Source: Bacteroidota bacterium
GTDB taxonomy: Bacteria > Bacteroidota > Bacteroidia > Cytophagales > Cyclobacteriaceae
NCBI GenBank assembly: GCA_016191555.1
Contig: JACPVX010000017.1
Span: 1-64,000 of the forward strand
Length of the DNA: 64,000 bases
Reading direction: 5' to 3'
Position numbers and translations under genes: made by a program. The notes under the pieces are model-generated. The model was given only the letters and a program-made list of their open reading frames with translations. It was not told the origin of the DNA and ran no database searches. Shown in pieces: positions 50,837 through 59,183 of the stretch. Numbering within the stretch: the first letter of the stretch is position 1; each line of letters opens with the position of its first letter.

Positions 50837-50866
50837 TTTGAAAAGAAGAAAATATCGCGATATTTG
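50837..50866 (+). promoter_or_regulatory. Candidate infC promoter
   Basis: TTTG (50837-50840), an 18-base spacer, then GATATTTG (50859-50866), one base off TAnnTTTG. The start of transcription would be about 35 bases before the infC GTG codon. Confidence 0.45.
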
Positions 50867-50905
50867 CACCCTGTTTTTAAAAAGTAAAGAACTTAAACCC
50901 ATCGA

Positions 50906-51484
50906 GTGGCAATATTTGAAGGTAACAATCGTCCCGGTAATCGGCCTTTTGTAAGAGGTCCGAAGAGGTTTGTAGAAGAACCATATCGTGTGAATGAGCG
51001 CATCCTCGCTCAGAAAGTGAGGGTGGTAGGTGAGAACATCAAAGTAGATGTATATCCGACCTCAGTAGCGATTAAATTGGCGCAGGAGCAAGGGCTTGAT
51101 TTGGTAGAGATATCTCCCAATGCCGACCCTCCGGTGTGCAAAGTAGTTGACTACTCAAAATTTAAGTACGAGCAGAAGAAAAAACAGAAAGAGATCAAGG
51201 CACATGCTCAGAAAACGATCTTAAAAGAGATTCGCTTCGGGCCTAATACCGATGATCACGATTTTAATTTTAAGGTAAAGCATGCCGAAAACTTCTTGAA
51301 AGAAGGGGCAAAGGTGAAAGCATACGTTCACTTTGCCGGCAGGTCGATTGTATATAAGGAGCGTGGTGAAATCTTATTGTTGAAGTTCGCTACGGCTTTG
51401 GAAGAATTGGGCAAAGTGGAGCAGATGCCAAAATTGGAAGGAAAGAGAATGTATCTGTTAGTTGCCCCTAAGGGAAAGAAGTAA
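50906..51484 (+). CDS. infC: Translation initiation factor IF-3
   Basis: A 192-residue factor that keeps 30S subunits free and checks start codons. The N-domain starts at [10 protein letters not shown] and carries [19 protein letters not shown]; after the linker helix the C-domain has [25 protein letters not shown]. No in-frame ATG is available, and the start appears to be GTG. infC is known in other bacteria for unusual start codons that allow autoregulation. An N-terminal extension of about 25 residues precedes the conserved part. Confidence 0.94.
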   Translation: MAIFEGNNRPGNRPFVRGPKRFVEEPYRVNERILAQKVRVVGENIKVDVYPTSVAIKLAQEQGLDLVEISPNADPPVCKVVDYSKFKYEQKKKQKEIKAHAQKTILKEIRFGPNTDDHDFNFKVKHAENFLKEGAKVKAYVHFAGRSIVYKERGEILLLKFATALEELGKVEQMPKLEGKRMYLLVAPKGKK

Positions 51485-51511
51485 TAAAGTAAAAGTTTAA
51501 CTGCGTATAAA

Positions 51512-51712
51512 ATGCCAAAAGTAAAAACAAAGTCAGGTGCCAAGAAAAGATTTAAAGTAACTGGCAGCGGTAAAATCAAGCGTAAAAGTGCTTTCAAAAA
51601 CCACATCCTGACTAAAAAGGAGACCAAGCAAAAGAGAAGATTGAGCAAGAAGACAATCGTAAGCAAAGCCGATGAGAACAACATCAAGGTAATGCTTCCT
51701 TACATGCTCTAA
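51512..51712 (+). CDS. rpmI: 50S ribosomal protein L35
   Basis: A 66-residue highly basic protein with the family signature [20 protein letters not shown] and the [11 protein letters not shown] region. It is a component of the large subunit. It follows infC by 27 bp and precedes rplT, the standard arrangement. Confidence 0.97.
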   Translation: MPKVKTKSGAKKRFKVTGSGKIKRKSAFKNHILTKKETKQKRRLSKKTIVSKADENNIKVMLPYML

Positions 51713-51819
51713 AGATAATTCTGCCACAAGCAGAACCATTGAGTACTATTGTTTAACCGGTTTCTGGCAACTAAGTGTTCTGAAATAAAGCTCCGCCAGC
51801 GGCCACAAAGTAAAAAATT

Positions 51820-52164
51820 ATGCCACGTTCAGTAAACAGTGTAGCATCCCGCGCCAGACGCAAAAGATTCATGGAATTGGCCAAAGGTTTCTTCGGAAGA
51901 AAGAAGAACGTTTGGACAGTAGCCAAAAACGCCATTGAGAAAGGTTTAGGTTATGCTTACCGCGATCGCAAAGCCAAGAAAAGAGATTTCAGATCTCTTT
52001 GGATTGCTCGTATCAATGCCGGAGCTCGTACGCACGGAATGTCTTACTCTCAATTCATGGGCAAAGTGAAGAAGTCAGGTATTGATTTGAACCGCAAGGT
52101 TCTTGCCGACTTAGCCATGAACCACCCTGCTGCTTTCGAAGCTGTAGTGAAGAAATTGAAATAA
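51820..52164 (+). CDS. rplT: 50S ribosomal protein L20
   Basis: A 114-residue large-subunit assembly protein with [20 protein letters not shown] near the N-terminus and the RIN motif region [19 protein letters not shown]. In other bacteria L20 represses its own operon by binding mRNA; the 107-bp gap after rpmI could hold such a site, but no convincing rRNA mimic was identified. A UUCG-loop terminator follows. Confidence 0.97.
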   Translation: MPRSVNSVASRARRKRFMELAKGFFGRKKNVWTVAKNAIEKGLGYAYRDRKAKKRDFRSLWIARINAGARTHGMSYSQFMGKVKKSGIDLNRKVLADLAMNHPAAFEAVVKKLK

Positions 52165-52189
52165 GATTTTAGTATCAAAATTCAAAAGA

Positions 52190-52210
52190 GGGACTTCGGT
52201 CCCTTTTTTT
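52190..52210 (+). terminator. rplT terminator
   Basis: GGGAC (52190-52194), a UUCG tetraloop, GTCCC (52199-52203), then seven T. This is a textbook intrinsic terminator closing the infC-rpmI-rplT transcript. Confidence 0.93.
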
Positions 52211-52247
52211 ATGCCTTTCTTTAAACGCATCGCACTCGATTTGTTTT

Positions 52248-52255
52248 TATCTTTG
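52248..52255 (+). promoter_or_regulatory. -7 box upstream of the Uma2 gene
   Basis: TATCTTTG is an exact match to TAnnTTTG, 64 bases before the ATG. No -33 partner was identified. Confidence 0.4.
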
Positions 52256-52319
52256 AATGACAGAATCGGCAAATCCCCGGCCATTGATTAGTAAGAGTTT
52301 CAATTAAGCCATTCAAATT

Positions 52320-52919
52320 ATGAAAGTCGAAGAACCTGACTATGCCGGAAGTTACACCTACGCTGATTACATGAAATGGACAGTTCCGGATATGATGGAA
52401 CTGATTCGCGGAAAGATTTACAAAATGTCTCCAGCTCCGCGTACCATTCATCAGCAGGTAGCTGGTCAATTGTTTATTAGAATTGGCACATACTTGGCGG
52501 GTAAAAAATGTAAAGCTTTTATCGCTCCATTTGATGTTCGTTTGCCGGTATCATCGAAGAAGAAAGCAGATAAAGATATTACTACGGTAGTTCAGCCCGA
52601 TATATGTGTTGTTTGTGATCCATCTAAAATTGATGCCCGAGGTTGTCTTGGGGCACCCGATTGGATCATTGAAGTCTTATCGCCACGCACTTCGGCCAAA
52701 GACTTGAGCATCAAGTTTGAAGTGTATGAAGAGGCAGGCGTTCGTGAATATTGGGTCGTTCACCCTTCGGAACAAACGATCATGATTTATATCCTGAATG
52801 AAAATGGCAAATACGAAGGTAAGTTGAAGCCGTTCATACGCACAGACCGGGTTTCGCCAATGACATTGCCTGAGTTGATTATAGACCTTGAAGAGGTTTT
52901 TCCTGAAGAACTTTATTAA
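52320..52919 (+). CDS. Uma2-family (DUF820) putative restriction-endonuclease-fold protein
   Basis: A 199-residue protein of the Uma2 family with a PD-(D/E)XK nuclease-like core. TYADYMKW and MELIRGKIYKMSPAP lie at the N-terminus, followed by VVQPDICVV, DWIIEVLSPRTSAKDL and KFEVYEEAGVREYWVV, which supply the Asp, Glu and Lys residues of the fold. Family members are abundant in cyanobacteria and present in Bacteroidota, often near mobile DNA; no cellular role is established. Here it stands alone with its own promoter. Confidence 0.85.
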   Translation: MKVEEPDYAGSYTYADYMKWTVPDMMELIRGKIYKMSPAPRTIHQQVAGQLFIRIGTYLAGKKCKAFIAPFDVRLPVSSKKKADKDITTVVQPDICVVCDPSKIDARGCLGAPDWIIEVLSPRTSAKDLSIKFEVYEEAGVREYWVVHPSEQTIMIYILNENGKYEGKLKPFIRTDRVSPMTLPELIIDLEEVFPEELY

Positions 52920-52965
52920 TCGATTGTTGTTCTTCAAAAACACAGCACTTTATTAATTTTACCGG

Positions 52966-53157
52966 ATGTCTCGTTCCAAACGAATTTTTCTAATCATCTG
53001 TGTATTGTTCTTTTTGGGTTTAGTATACCTAAGCTATGATATTAGCTCTAAAACCACCTTTCCGGGTTCTAAATCACTGTTGAAAGAGCGGATCAAGAAG
53101 CAATATCTCAAGCCTGATTCTGCACAAAAAGACTCCTCCAAAACCATTCAACGATAA
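52966..53157 (+). CDS. Small single-pass membrane protein (63 aa)
   Basis: A 63-residue protein with an N-terminal membrane helix (IFLIICVLFFLGLVYLSY) preceded by basic residues (SRSKR) and followed by a hydrophilic, Lys/Ser-rich tail (KERIKKQYLKPDSAQKDSS). Topology would put the tail in the periplasm. I do not recognise a family. It has an ATG start and lies in an otherwise empty interval between the Uma2 gene and the sigma-factor locus, so it is probably real but unproven. Confidence 0.5.
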   Translation: MSRSKRIFLIICVLFFLGLVYLSYDISSKTTFPGSKSLLKERIKKQYLKPDSAQKDSSKTIQR

Positions 53158-53263
53158 AAAAAGCAATTTATCTGACTAATAAATGATTTATCGGACTTGC
53201 TTTTGGTAGGAAATAGGCATCGCATACTTTTGAATCAGATTAAAGCCAACTATAGACAGGATT

Positions 53264-53292
53264 ATCCCCCGGGGTCAAGGACTTTGGGGGAT
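53264..53292 (+). terminator. Hairpin terminator before the sigma-factor locus
   Basis: ATCCCCC (53264-53270) pairs with GGGGGAT (53286-53292), followed by TTTCTTTTTT. It lies about 105 bp past the small membrane protein stop, so it may end that transcript or an unannotated small RNA. Nothing else was seen between 53158 and 53420. Confidence 0.7.
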
Positions 53293-53420
53293 TTTCTTTT
53301 TTAAGCCATCCTATCTTATCTCTTTTCTTCCAGATAGTTTTTTAAATTAAAGGTTCAAGGCAACCCTTTTTGATTTGGGCTCGTCCTGACTACGATTTTT
53401 TTAAACCTAATACCTCCTCA

Positions 53421-53963
53421 ATGCATCTGCTGATCCAGGGCTGCAAAAACAAGGATCGAGAGAGCCAGCGATTGCTGTATCAGCATTACTATTCGTATGC
53501 GCTCAGCATTTGTGTGCGGTATTCCAGAAACATGGCCGAAGCCAAAGAAGTAGTCAATGACGGATTTATGAAAGTGTTTGCCAAGATCAATCAATACCAG
53601 CAAGATGCTCCCTTCAAAGGATGGCTGCGAAAGATTATGATCAATGCATCCATCGATCAATATCGCAAAGAATTGAAGCACCAACATCATGCATCGATTG
53701 AGGTAGCCGCAAGTTCTTCAGTGCAGGCCGAAGCTATTACACGATTGTCGCATGAAGAATTGATGGGGCTGGTACAGCAACTATCACCGGCCTATCGCAC
53801 AATTTTTAATCTGCATGTGATTGATGGGTATACCCATGAAGAGATAAGTAAGATGATTGGGATTTCCTCAGGCACTTCCAAATCGAATTTGCTGAAGGCG
53901 CGAGAGAACCTCCGAGGTATGTTGTTCAATTTGAATTTGATTTCCTATGAAAAGATTAACTGA
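53421..53963 (+). CDS. ECF-type RNA polymerase sigma factor
   Basis: A 180-residue sigma-70-family factor with only regions 2 and 4, as in ECF sigmas. Region 2 spans YQHYYSYALSICVRYSRNMAEAKEVVNDGFMKVF and its neighbours (in several short motifs), with promoter-melting residues in PFKGWLRKIMINASIDQYRK. Region 4 has LSPAYRTIFNLHVIDGYTHEEISKMIG and SKSNLLKAR. A TTG 17 codons upstream is possible, but the ATG is closer to the conserved start. It overlaps the next gene by 17 bp, so the two are translationally linked, which fits a sigma/anti-sigma pair. Confidence 0.9.
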   Translation: MHLLIQGCKNKDRESQRLLYQHYYSYALSICVRYSRNMAEAKEVVNDGFMKVFAKINQYQQDAPFKGWLRKIMINASIDQYRKELKHQHHASIEVAASSSVQAEAITRLSHEELMGLVQQLSPAYRTIFNLHVIDGYTHEEISKMIGISSGTSKSNLLKARENLRGMLFNLNLISYEKIN

Positions 53964-55242
53964 CGAGGAAATCGACTCATTATTTAAAGAGGCGGCTGCT
54001 AACTACGAACCGACCTATCACTCTTCTGATTGGACAGTGATGAATAAAAAGCTGGAAGGCACTCCCTTTCGAATGCCACGGTGGGCGATCATTGCGGGGA
54101 TTGGTTTCTTGGTTTTTTTATCGGGAATCGGTGTGGGTGTTTGGATGAACAATAAACAGGCTGTAGCAACGCAGCAATCCAAAGATCAGAAAACGAACTC
54201 CGATTCAAAAGCCAATAATTCTGTGAGTAGTGGTGGGAAGGAAGTGATGACGAGTACGACTTCGCTAGAATCCAAATCATCTATTCATAACAGTGCAATT
54301 TCATCAATCAGTCTGCCAAAAGAATCGATGTTATCAGCGTCATCATCACCTCTGTCAAAAGAGCAAGTATCAAATAGTAAATCCGTTATTGCAGCGTCTG
54401 ATAACAGAAATGAAAAAGTTATTATCGATCAGCCAACCAGTGCAACAGAGCAGATTCCATCAAATTCTGAAGCGCAATTATTAACAAAACAAGTGCCTGT
54501 AGAGCCTTCGATCTCAAATCAGGCAACAACACCTTTGCAAGAGCAACAGTCAATAGAATCCCAAAAAGTGCTGAATCGTGTTGATTCAACTTCGGTTGAT
54601 GCACAGGAGGTAAGCAAGTCAGATTCATTAGTTAAGAATGATCCAAAGGAAGCATCGCAAAAAGTGATTAGCAATGGTAAGTGGTTCATTAAAGTAATGG
54701 CTTCTCCTGATAATTCATCCATCAACTTTTCTTCCTCCGCTTTCGCGGGAAGTAATTTCTCAACCCTTATCGAATATCAACTAACGAATCGCTGGTCGTT
54801 TTCTTCTGGGATAATTTTGTCAAATAAGAAATACACTACGGATTCTGAAGTGGTGTATGGCGGAAAAAAGGCGAGTGGCCTAGACGGCTCTTGCCGAGTT
54901 GTTGACATTCCAATCATGGCCTATTATAAGATTTCAACAAACTCCCGATTTTCGTTCTACTCAGGAATCGGATTTTCTTCCTACCTGATGTTGAGCGAAA
55001 ATTACAAATACTCAGTTGTTTATAATTCAATAAGCTACCCCTACGATACGAAAGTGGAGGGAAAGAATAATGAATGGTTTAAACTGATCAATTTATCATT
55101 GGGGATTAATTATCGATTGACCGACCGTTGGAGTCTGCTTGCAGAACCATTTGCAAAATTACCGATGGCAGGAGTAGGAGAGGGCAAGGTGATGCTATCT
55201 AGTACCGGAGTATTCCTAGGACTTAAATACAAAATACACTAA
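53947..55242 (+). CDS. Anti-sigma-like membrane protein with C-terminal outer-membrane barrel domain
   Basis: A 431-residue protein with a striking layout. Residues 1-44 are a cytoplasmic-type acidic/amphipathic segment (LTDEEIDSLFKEAAANYEP, SSDWTVMNKKLEG) of the kind found beside ECF sigma genes. Residues 45-67 are one membrane helix. Residues 68-243 are a Ser/Asn/Gln/Lys-rich low-complexity linker. From about 245 the sequence alternates like an eight-stranded outer-membrane barrel (FSTLIEYQLTNRWSFSSGI, SLGINYRLTDRWSLLAEPF) and ends in GLKYKIH. No cleavable signal is visible. Which membrane each end occupies is inferred. It overlaps the sigma gene. Confidence 0.7.
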   Translation: MKRLTDEEIDSLFKEAAANYEPTYHSSDWTVMNKKLEGTPFRMPRWAIIAGIGFLVFLSGIGVGVWMNNKQAVATQQSKDQKTNSDSKANNSVSSGGKEVMTSTTSLESKSSIHNSAISSISLPKESMLSASSSPLSKEQVSNSKSVIAASDNRNEKVIIDQPTSATEQIPSNSEAQLLTKQVPVEPSISNQATTPLQEQQSIESQKVLNRVDSTSVDAQEVSKSDSLVKNDPKEASQKVISNGKWFIKVMASPDNSSINFSSSAFAGSNFSTLIEYQLTNRWSFSSGIILSNKKYTTDSEVVYGGKKASGLDGSCRVVDIPIMAYYKISTNSRFSFYSGIGFSSYLMLSENYKYSVVYNSISYPYDTKVEGKNNEWFKLINLSLGINYRLTDRWSLLAEPFAKLPMAGVGEGKVMLSSTGVFLGLKYKIH

Positions 55243-55254
55243 ACAATTATATCT

Positions 55255-56061
55255 ATGAATTTTAGAATTACCTCTAATCATTTATTACTGATTTCATTCA
55301 CATTATTTGTGGCCTGTTCCAGCAAAGATGTGCCTTCCGGTTTTGATTGTTCTAAATCAACACTTGCACTGACTTCGACTCTCTCAAATCCTACTACGTG
55401 CGCTACTGCCAACGGTAGTATTACACCCAACCCAAGTGGAGGTGATGGTCCGTATCAGTTTGCATTAGATGCCGGTGCCTACGCGAGCGCAACTGCATTT
55501 AATAATTTGGGTGCTGGCAGTTATGTATTAAAAGTGAAAGACAAGAATGGTTGCGAGAAAACACAAAATGTGACTTTGACAACTCCGGGATCATCGGTAG
55601 TTATTTCAAGTGTTACACCTACCAATTCAAGTTGTGGTACCAGCACAGGATCGATTGCGATTAACGCAACAGGTACCGGTAACTTAACTTATCAACTCAA
55701 TAGTGGAACTGCTGTTGCTAACTCCACCTTCTCTAATTTGGCTGCGGGCACCTATTCTATTAAGGTGATAGATGGAGCCGGATGTTCTGCATCGCAAGGC
55801 AGCATTAAAGTTTTGACAGGAACCAAGTACAGTACCCAAATAAAGACCATCTTAGAGACCAATTGTACGGGAAGTAGTTGCCACTCCAATGGAGGAGCAG
55901 CTCCTTATTCTGTGTTTAGCTTTTCGGCTGTGCAAAGCCGCGCGGCTGATATCAAAGCCAGAACGGCTAGTGGTAATATGCCTAAGGGTGGCACTAAATT
56001 GCCGCAGGCGCAACTGGATCTGATTGCTTGCTGGGTAGATGATGGTGCTCTGGACAACTAA
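55255..56061 (+). CDS. Lipoprotein with SprB repeats and a cytochrome c-like CX4CH domain
   Basis: A 268-residue lipoprotein; Cys21 in LFVACSS is the lipidation site. Two SprB-type repeats follow (about 31-108 and 112-188), each with the GxYxxxVxDxxGC ending seen in Bacteroidota adhesins. The C-terminal 75 residues resemble a c-type cytochrome: Cys204, Cys209 and His210 in NCTGSSCHS form CX4CH rather than CXXCH, and Met242 in NMPKGG is a plausible axial ligand, followed by LIACWVDDGALDN. It lies 12 bp after the barrel protein gene, so it is probably part of the sigma operon. A terminator follows. Confidence 0.75.
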   Translation: MNFRITSNHLLLISFTLFVACSSKDVPSGFDCSKSTLALTSTLSNPTTCATANGSITPNPSGGDGPYQFALDAGAYASATAFNNLGAGSYVLKVKDKNGCEKTQNVTLTTPGSSVVISSVTPTNSSCGTSTGSIAINATGTGNLTYQLNSGTAVANSTFSNLAAGTYSIKVIDGAGCSASQGSIKVLTGTKYSTQIKTILETNCTGSSCHSNGGAAPYSVFSFSAVQSRAADIKARTASGNMPKGGTKLPQAQLDLIACWVDDGALDN

Positions 56062-56078
56062 GTAGTAGACATCAGAAT

Positions 56079-56118
56079 AAAGTCCGGGAAAGGTTGATCT
56101 CAATTTTTTCCGGACTTT
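56079..56118 (+). terminator. Terminator of the sigma-factor operon
   Basis: AAAGTCCGGGAAA (56079-56091) pairs with TTTTTCCGGACTTT-type sequence (56106-56118, one G-T pair), followed by TCTGTTTTT. Confidence 0.8.
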
Positions 56119-56172
56119 TCTGTTTTTAATCGGGCAGTTATTTAGCTTTAACTTTTATAACCTGCTACCGAA

Positions 56173-57540
56173 TTGCTCTTTGCTGCCATTATTGCTTACT
56201 TATTGTTCACCATTCTGATCGGATACTGGGCATCGCGCAGGGTGAAGACATCTGGTGATTTTTTGTTAGCAGGCCGCAGTCTTCCTATTCTTTTAAGCTC
56301 CTCTGCACTTTTTGCTACATGGTTCGGATCTGAGACTGTATTTGGCGCCTCTTCTGAATTTTTGAAAGGAGGCCTTTATTCTGTAATTGAAGATCCCTTT
56401 GGCGCTGCTCTTTGTCTTGTCTTATTCGGACTTTTTTTTGCCCGAAAGCTCTACCGAATGAATCTGCTCACACTGGGTGATTTTTTTGAAGTTCGCTTCG
56501 GCAAACGTACGGAGTTGGTAGCTAGTATTTTTTTAGCACCGCCCTATGTCGGATACATTGCTGCCCAACTGGTGGCGATGGGTTTGATCTTGAATGTGGT
56601 GGTAGGATTGGAAGTTTGGGAAGGCGTAGTAATCTCGTCAGTGGTCGTTACCTTTTATACCTACATCGGAGGGATGTGGGCCATATCAATTACCGATTTT
56701 ATTCAAAGCATAATTATCATCGCTGGTTTGTTGGCATTGGCCATTATTCTTATTGCAAAAGCCGGAGGAATAGCGCCCATTCTAACTGAAGTACATCCTA
56801 CCACGTTTCGTTTTTTACCAGGTTGGAATTTTAAAGAGATCATGCTCTACCTTGCAGCCTGGTCGGTGTTGGGGCTTGGTTCAATTCCATCACAAGATGT
56901 TTTCCAACGGGTCATGTCTTCAGGTTCTGAAAAGATTGCCATGCGTTCTTGCTTCATTGGAGCTGGGCTCTATCTTACTATAGCTATGCTTCCGTTGTTC
57001 ATCAGTCTTTGTGCCAAGCATTTGTACCCGCAGCTGGCCAATGGAGACACACAATTGGCATTACCCAATATGGTTTTGGCACATACGCCATTGATAATTC
57101 AAGTGTTGTTTTTCGGTTCGCTCTTATCAGCCATTATGAGTACCACCAGTTCTGCTATTTTAGCACCGGCCGCTATCTTTTCTGAAAACTTGATTAAACC
57201 TTTAATGAAGAATAAGCTGGCCGATGATCGCTTACTGTTAATAACGCGATTGTGTGTGCTTATCTTTGCTGGTTTGGCAACCGTAATGGCTTGCCTACGC
57301 TCGAACATTTATGAGTTGGTAGGTGAATCGTCTGTGCTAAGTCTAGTTTCGTTATTTGCGCCTCTGGTGCTGGGTTTATATTGGAAAAGGGCCACGGGCA
57401 CTGGAGCGCTGTTATCGATGGTGCTAGGTATATCTACGTGGCTCTTGTTTCCATATTTAAATTTGGATTGGCCTAGTCTAATACCTGCTACGATAGTTAG
57501 TTTTGTAGCCATGATTTTGGGAAGTTTGTTGAGCAAATAA
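56173..57540 (+). CDS. Sodium:solute symporter family protein
   Basis: A 455-residue inner-membrane transporter of the SSS (SLC5) family, with about 12 hydrophobic helices. The start region (IGYWASRRVKTSGDFLLAGRSLP) and the helix with SSALFATWFGSETVFGAS match the family, as does GLGSIPSQDVFQRVMSS. It would couple Na+ entry to uptake of a small solute; the substrate is unknown. The only usable start is TTG at 56173, because an in-frame stop lies four codons upstream. OsmC follows after 12 bp. Confidence 0.88.
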   Translation: MLFAAIIAYLLFTILIGYWASRRVKTSGDFLLAGRSLPILLSSSALFATWFGSETVFGASSEFLKGGLYSVIEDPFGAALCLVLFGLFFARKLYRMNLLTLGDFFEVRFGKRTELVASIFLAPPYVGYIAAQLVAMGLILNVVVGLEVWEGVVISSVVVTFYTYIGGMWAISITDFIQSIIIIAGLLALAIILIAKAGGIAPILTEVHPTTFRFLPGWNFKEIMLYLAAWSVLGLGSIPSQDVFQRVMSSGSEKIAMRSCFIGAGLYLTIAMLPLFISLCAKHLYPQLANGDTQLALPNMVLAHTPLIIQVLFFGSLLSAIMSTTSSAILAPAAIFSENLIKPLMKNKLADDRLLLITRLCVLIFAGLATVMACLRSNIYELVGESSVLSLVSLFAPLVLGLYWKRATGTGALLSMVLGISTWLLFPYLNLDWPSLIPATIVSFVAMILGSLLSK

Positions 57541-57552
57541 AAAAAGTAGCAT

Positions 57553-57975
57553 ATGGTTAAAGTAGAATTGAGCCGGTTGGATAACGATTTGAAAATGGAG
57601 GCCGTAAACGACATGGGCAATAAAGTGGTGATGGATGGATCTCCTGCGGATGGCGGTCATGACGAAGGCTTCCGCCCGATGCAAATGTTGTTAGCCGCTA
57701 TGGGTGGGTGTAGTGCCGTAGATGTTGTTTCGATTTTGCGCAAGCAACGAATTGAACTAAAGGATTTGAAGATTACCGTAACCGGTGAACGCGAAAAAGG
57801 AGCCGTGCCTTCTTTGTACACGGAAGTACATGCACATTTTAAACTATTTGGAGATATTGATTTGGACAAAGCAAAACGTGCAGTAGAACTCTCTGTAAGT
57901 AAGTACTGTTCGGTCGCAAAGACGCTGGAGAAAAATGCCCAAGTCACATATAGTGTAGAAGTCATCACTGATTAA
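57553..57975 (+). CDS. OsmC-family peroxiredoxin-like protein
   Basis: A 140-residue protein of the OsmC/YhfA type. The two redox cysteines are Cys53 in AAMGGCSAVDVVSILRKQ and Cys119 in SVSKYCSVAKTLEK. OsmC proteins reduce organic hydroperoxides with thiols, although the YhfA branch is less well characterised. It is tightly packed between the symporter (12 bp) and metZ (3 bp), so it is probably part of one operon with sulfur metabolism. Confidence 0.9.
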   Translation: MVKVELSRLDNDLKMEAVNDMGNKVVMDGSPADGGHDEGFRPMQMLLAAMGGCSAVDVVSILRKQRIELKDLKITVTGEREKGAVPSLYTEVHAHFKLFGDIDLDKAKRAVELSVSKYCSVAKTLEKNAQVTYSVEVITD

Positions 57976-57978
57976 ATC

Positions 57979-59154
57979 ATGGAAGAAAGAAATTTTGAAA
58001 CGGATGCCATTCGGGCGCAAAGCGAACGCACTGACTACCGCGAGCACTCGGTGCCATTGTATCTCACTTCAAGTTTTGTATTTGACGATGCCGAGCAGGC
58101 CAGGGCTTTGTTTGCCGATGAGGTTCCGGGTAACATTTACACCCGTTTTTCAAATCCAAACAATACTGAACTGATTGAGAAGCTTTGTTTGTTGGAAGGC
58201 ACTGAAGATGGAATAGCTACTGCCTCCGGCATGGCGGCTATGTTTTGTAGCATGGCGGCTTTATTGCGAAGTGGCGACCATGTGCTTGCATCGCGGTCAG
58301 TATTTGGCTCTACTCATCAGATTCTAAATATGCTCTTTCCTCGTTTTGGCATTTCGCATACGTATGTGGATGTAGCGAAGCCCGAGACTTGGGAAGCAAT
58401 GATTCAGCCCAACACTAAAATGATTTTTGTGGAGACACCCTCCAATCCAGCATTAGATATCATTGACTTAGAGTGGCTGGGTAAATTAGCCAATAAACAT
58501 CACGTGATTTTGAATGTGGACAATTGCTTTGCAACTCCCTACTTGCAAAACCCTGCTAAATGGGGTGCCCACATTGTTACCCACTCGGCCACCAAATTTA
58601 TTGACGGACAAGGCCGTGTGATTGGAGGCGCCATTCTAGGTACAAAAGAATTAATTAAAGAGGTGAGATTTTTTGCTCGACATACCGGCCCTTCCATGTC
58701 TCCATTCAACGCGTGGGTATTATCTAAGAGCTTGGAAACACTGGCTGTTCGCATGGAACGCCATTGTGAAAACGCCATGACCGTGGCGAGCTATCTAGAG
58801 AGTCATCCGGAAATTGAGTATGTCAAGTATCCGTTTTTGCCTTCACATCCCAATTATTCATTAGCTAAGAAGCAGATGAAACATGGTGGAGGAGTTGTTT
58901 CTTTTGAGGTGAAAGGAGGAATTGATCGCGGACGCAAATTCTTGAATTCATTAAAGATGATTTCGCACTCTGCTAACTTGGGAGATACACGAACAATTGC
59001 CACTCATCCTGCTTCTACTACGCATTCAAAACTGAGCACCGAAGAGCGGGCCGCGGTTGGAATTTCACCCGGCCTGATAAGAATCTCTACTGGATTGGAG
59101 AATGTACAGGATATTATAAAAGATATTGAACAGTCACTACTAGCTAGTAACTAG
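57979..59154 (+). CDS. metZ: O-succinylhomoserine sulfhydrylase
   Basis: A 391-residue PLP enzyme of the Cys/Met metabolism family. The cofactor lysine is Lys206 in THSATKFIDGQGRVIGG, Asp181 (LNVDNCFATP) binds the pyridine nitrogen, and YTRFSNPN holds the phosphate. The pattern best fits MetZ, which makes homocysteine from O-succinylhomoserine (or the O-acetyl ester) and sulfide in methionine synthesis; cystathionine gamma-synthase is the main alternative. It begins 3 bp after osmC. Confidence 0.9.
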   Translation: MEERNFETDAIRAQSERTDYREHSVPLYLTSSFVFDDAEQARALFADEVPGNIYTRFSNPNNTELIEKLCLLEGTEDGIATASGMAAMFCSMAALLRSGDHVLASRSVFGSTHQILNMLFPRFGISHTYVDVAKPETWEAMIQPNTKMIFVETPSNPALDIIDLEWLGKLANKHHVILNVDNCFATPYLQNPAKWGAHIVTHSATKFIDGQGRVIGGAILGTKELIKEVRFFARHTGPSMSPFNAWVLSKSLETLAVRMERHCENAMTVASYLESHPEIEYVKYPFLPSHPNYSLAKKQMKHGGGVVSFEVKGGIDRGRKFLNSLKMISHSANLGDTRTIATHPASTTHSKLSTEERAAVGISPGLIRISTGLENVQDIIKDIEQSLLASN

Positions 59155-59183
59155 CGAGCTTGAAAAAGAAACGTAGCTAGAAA

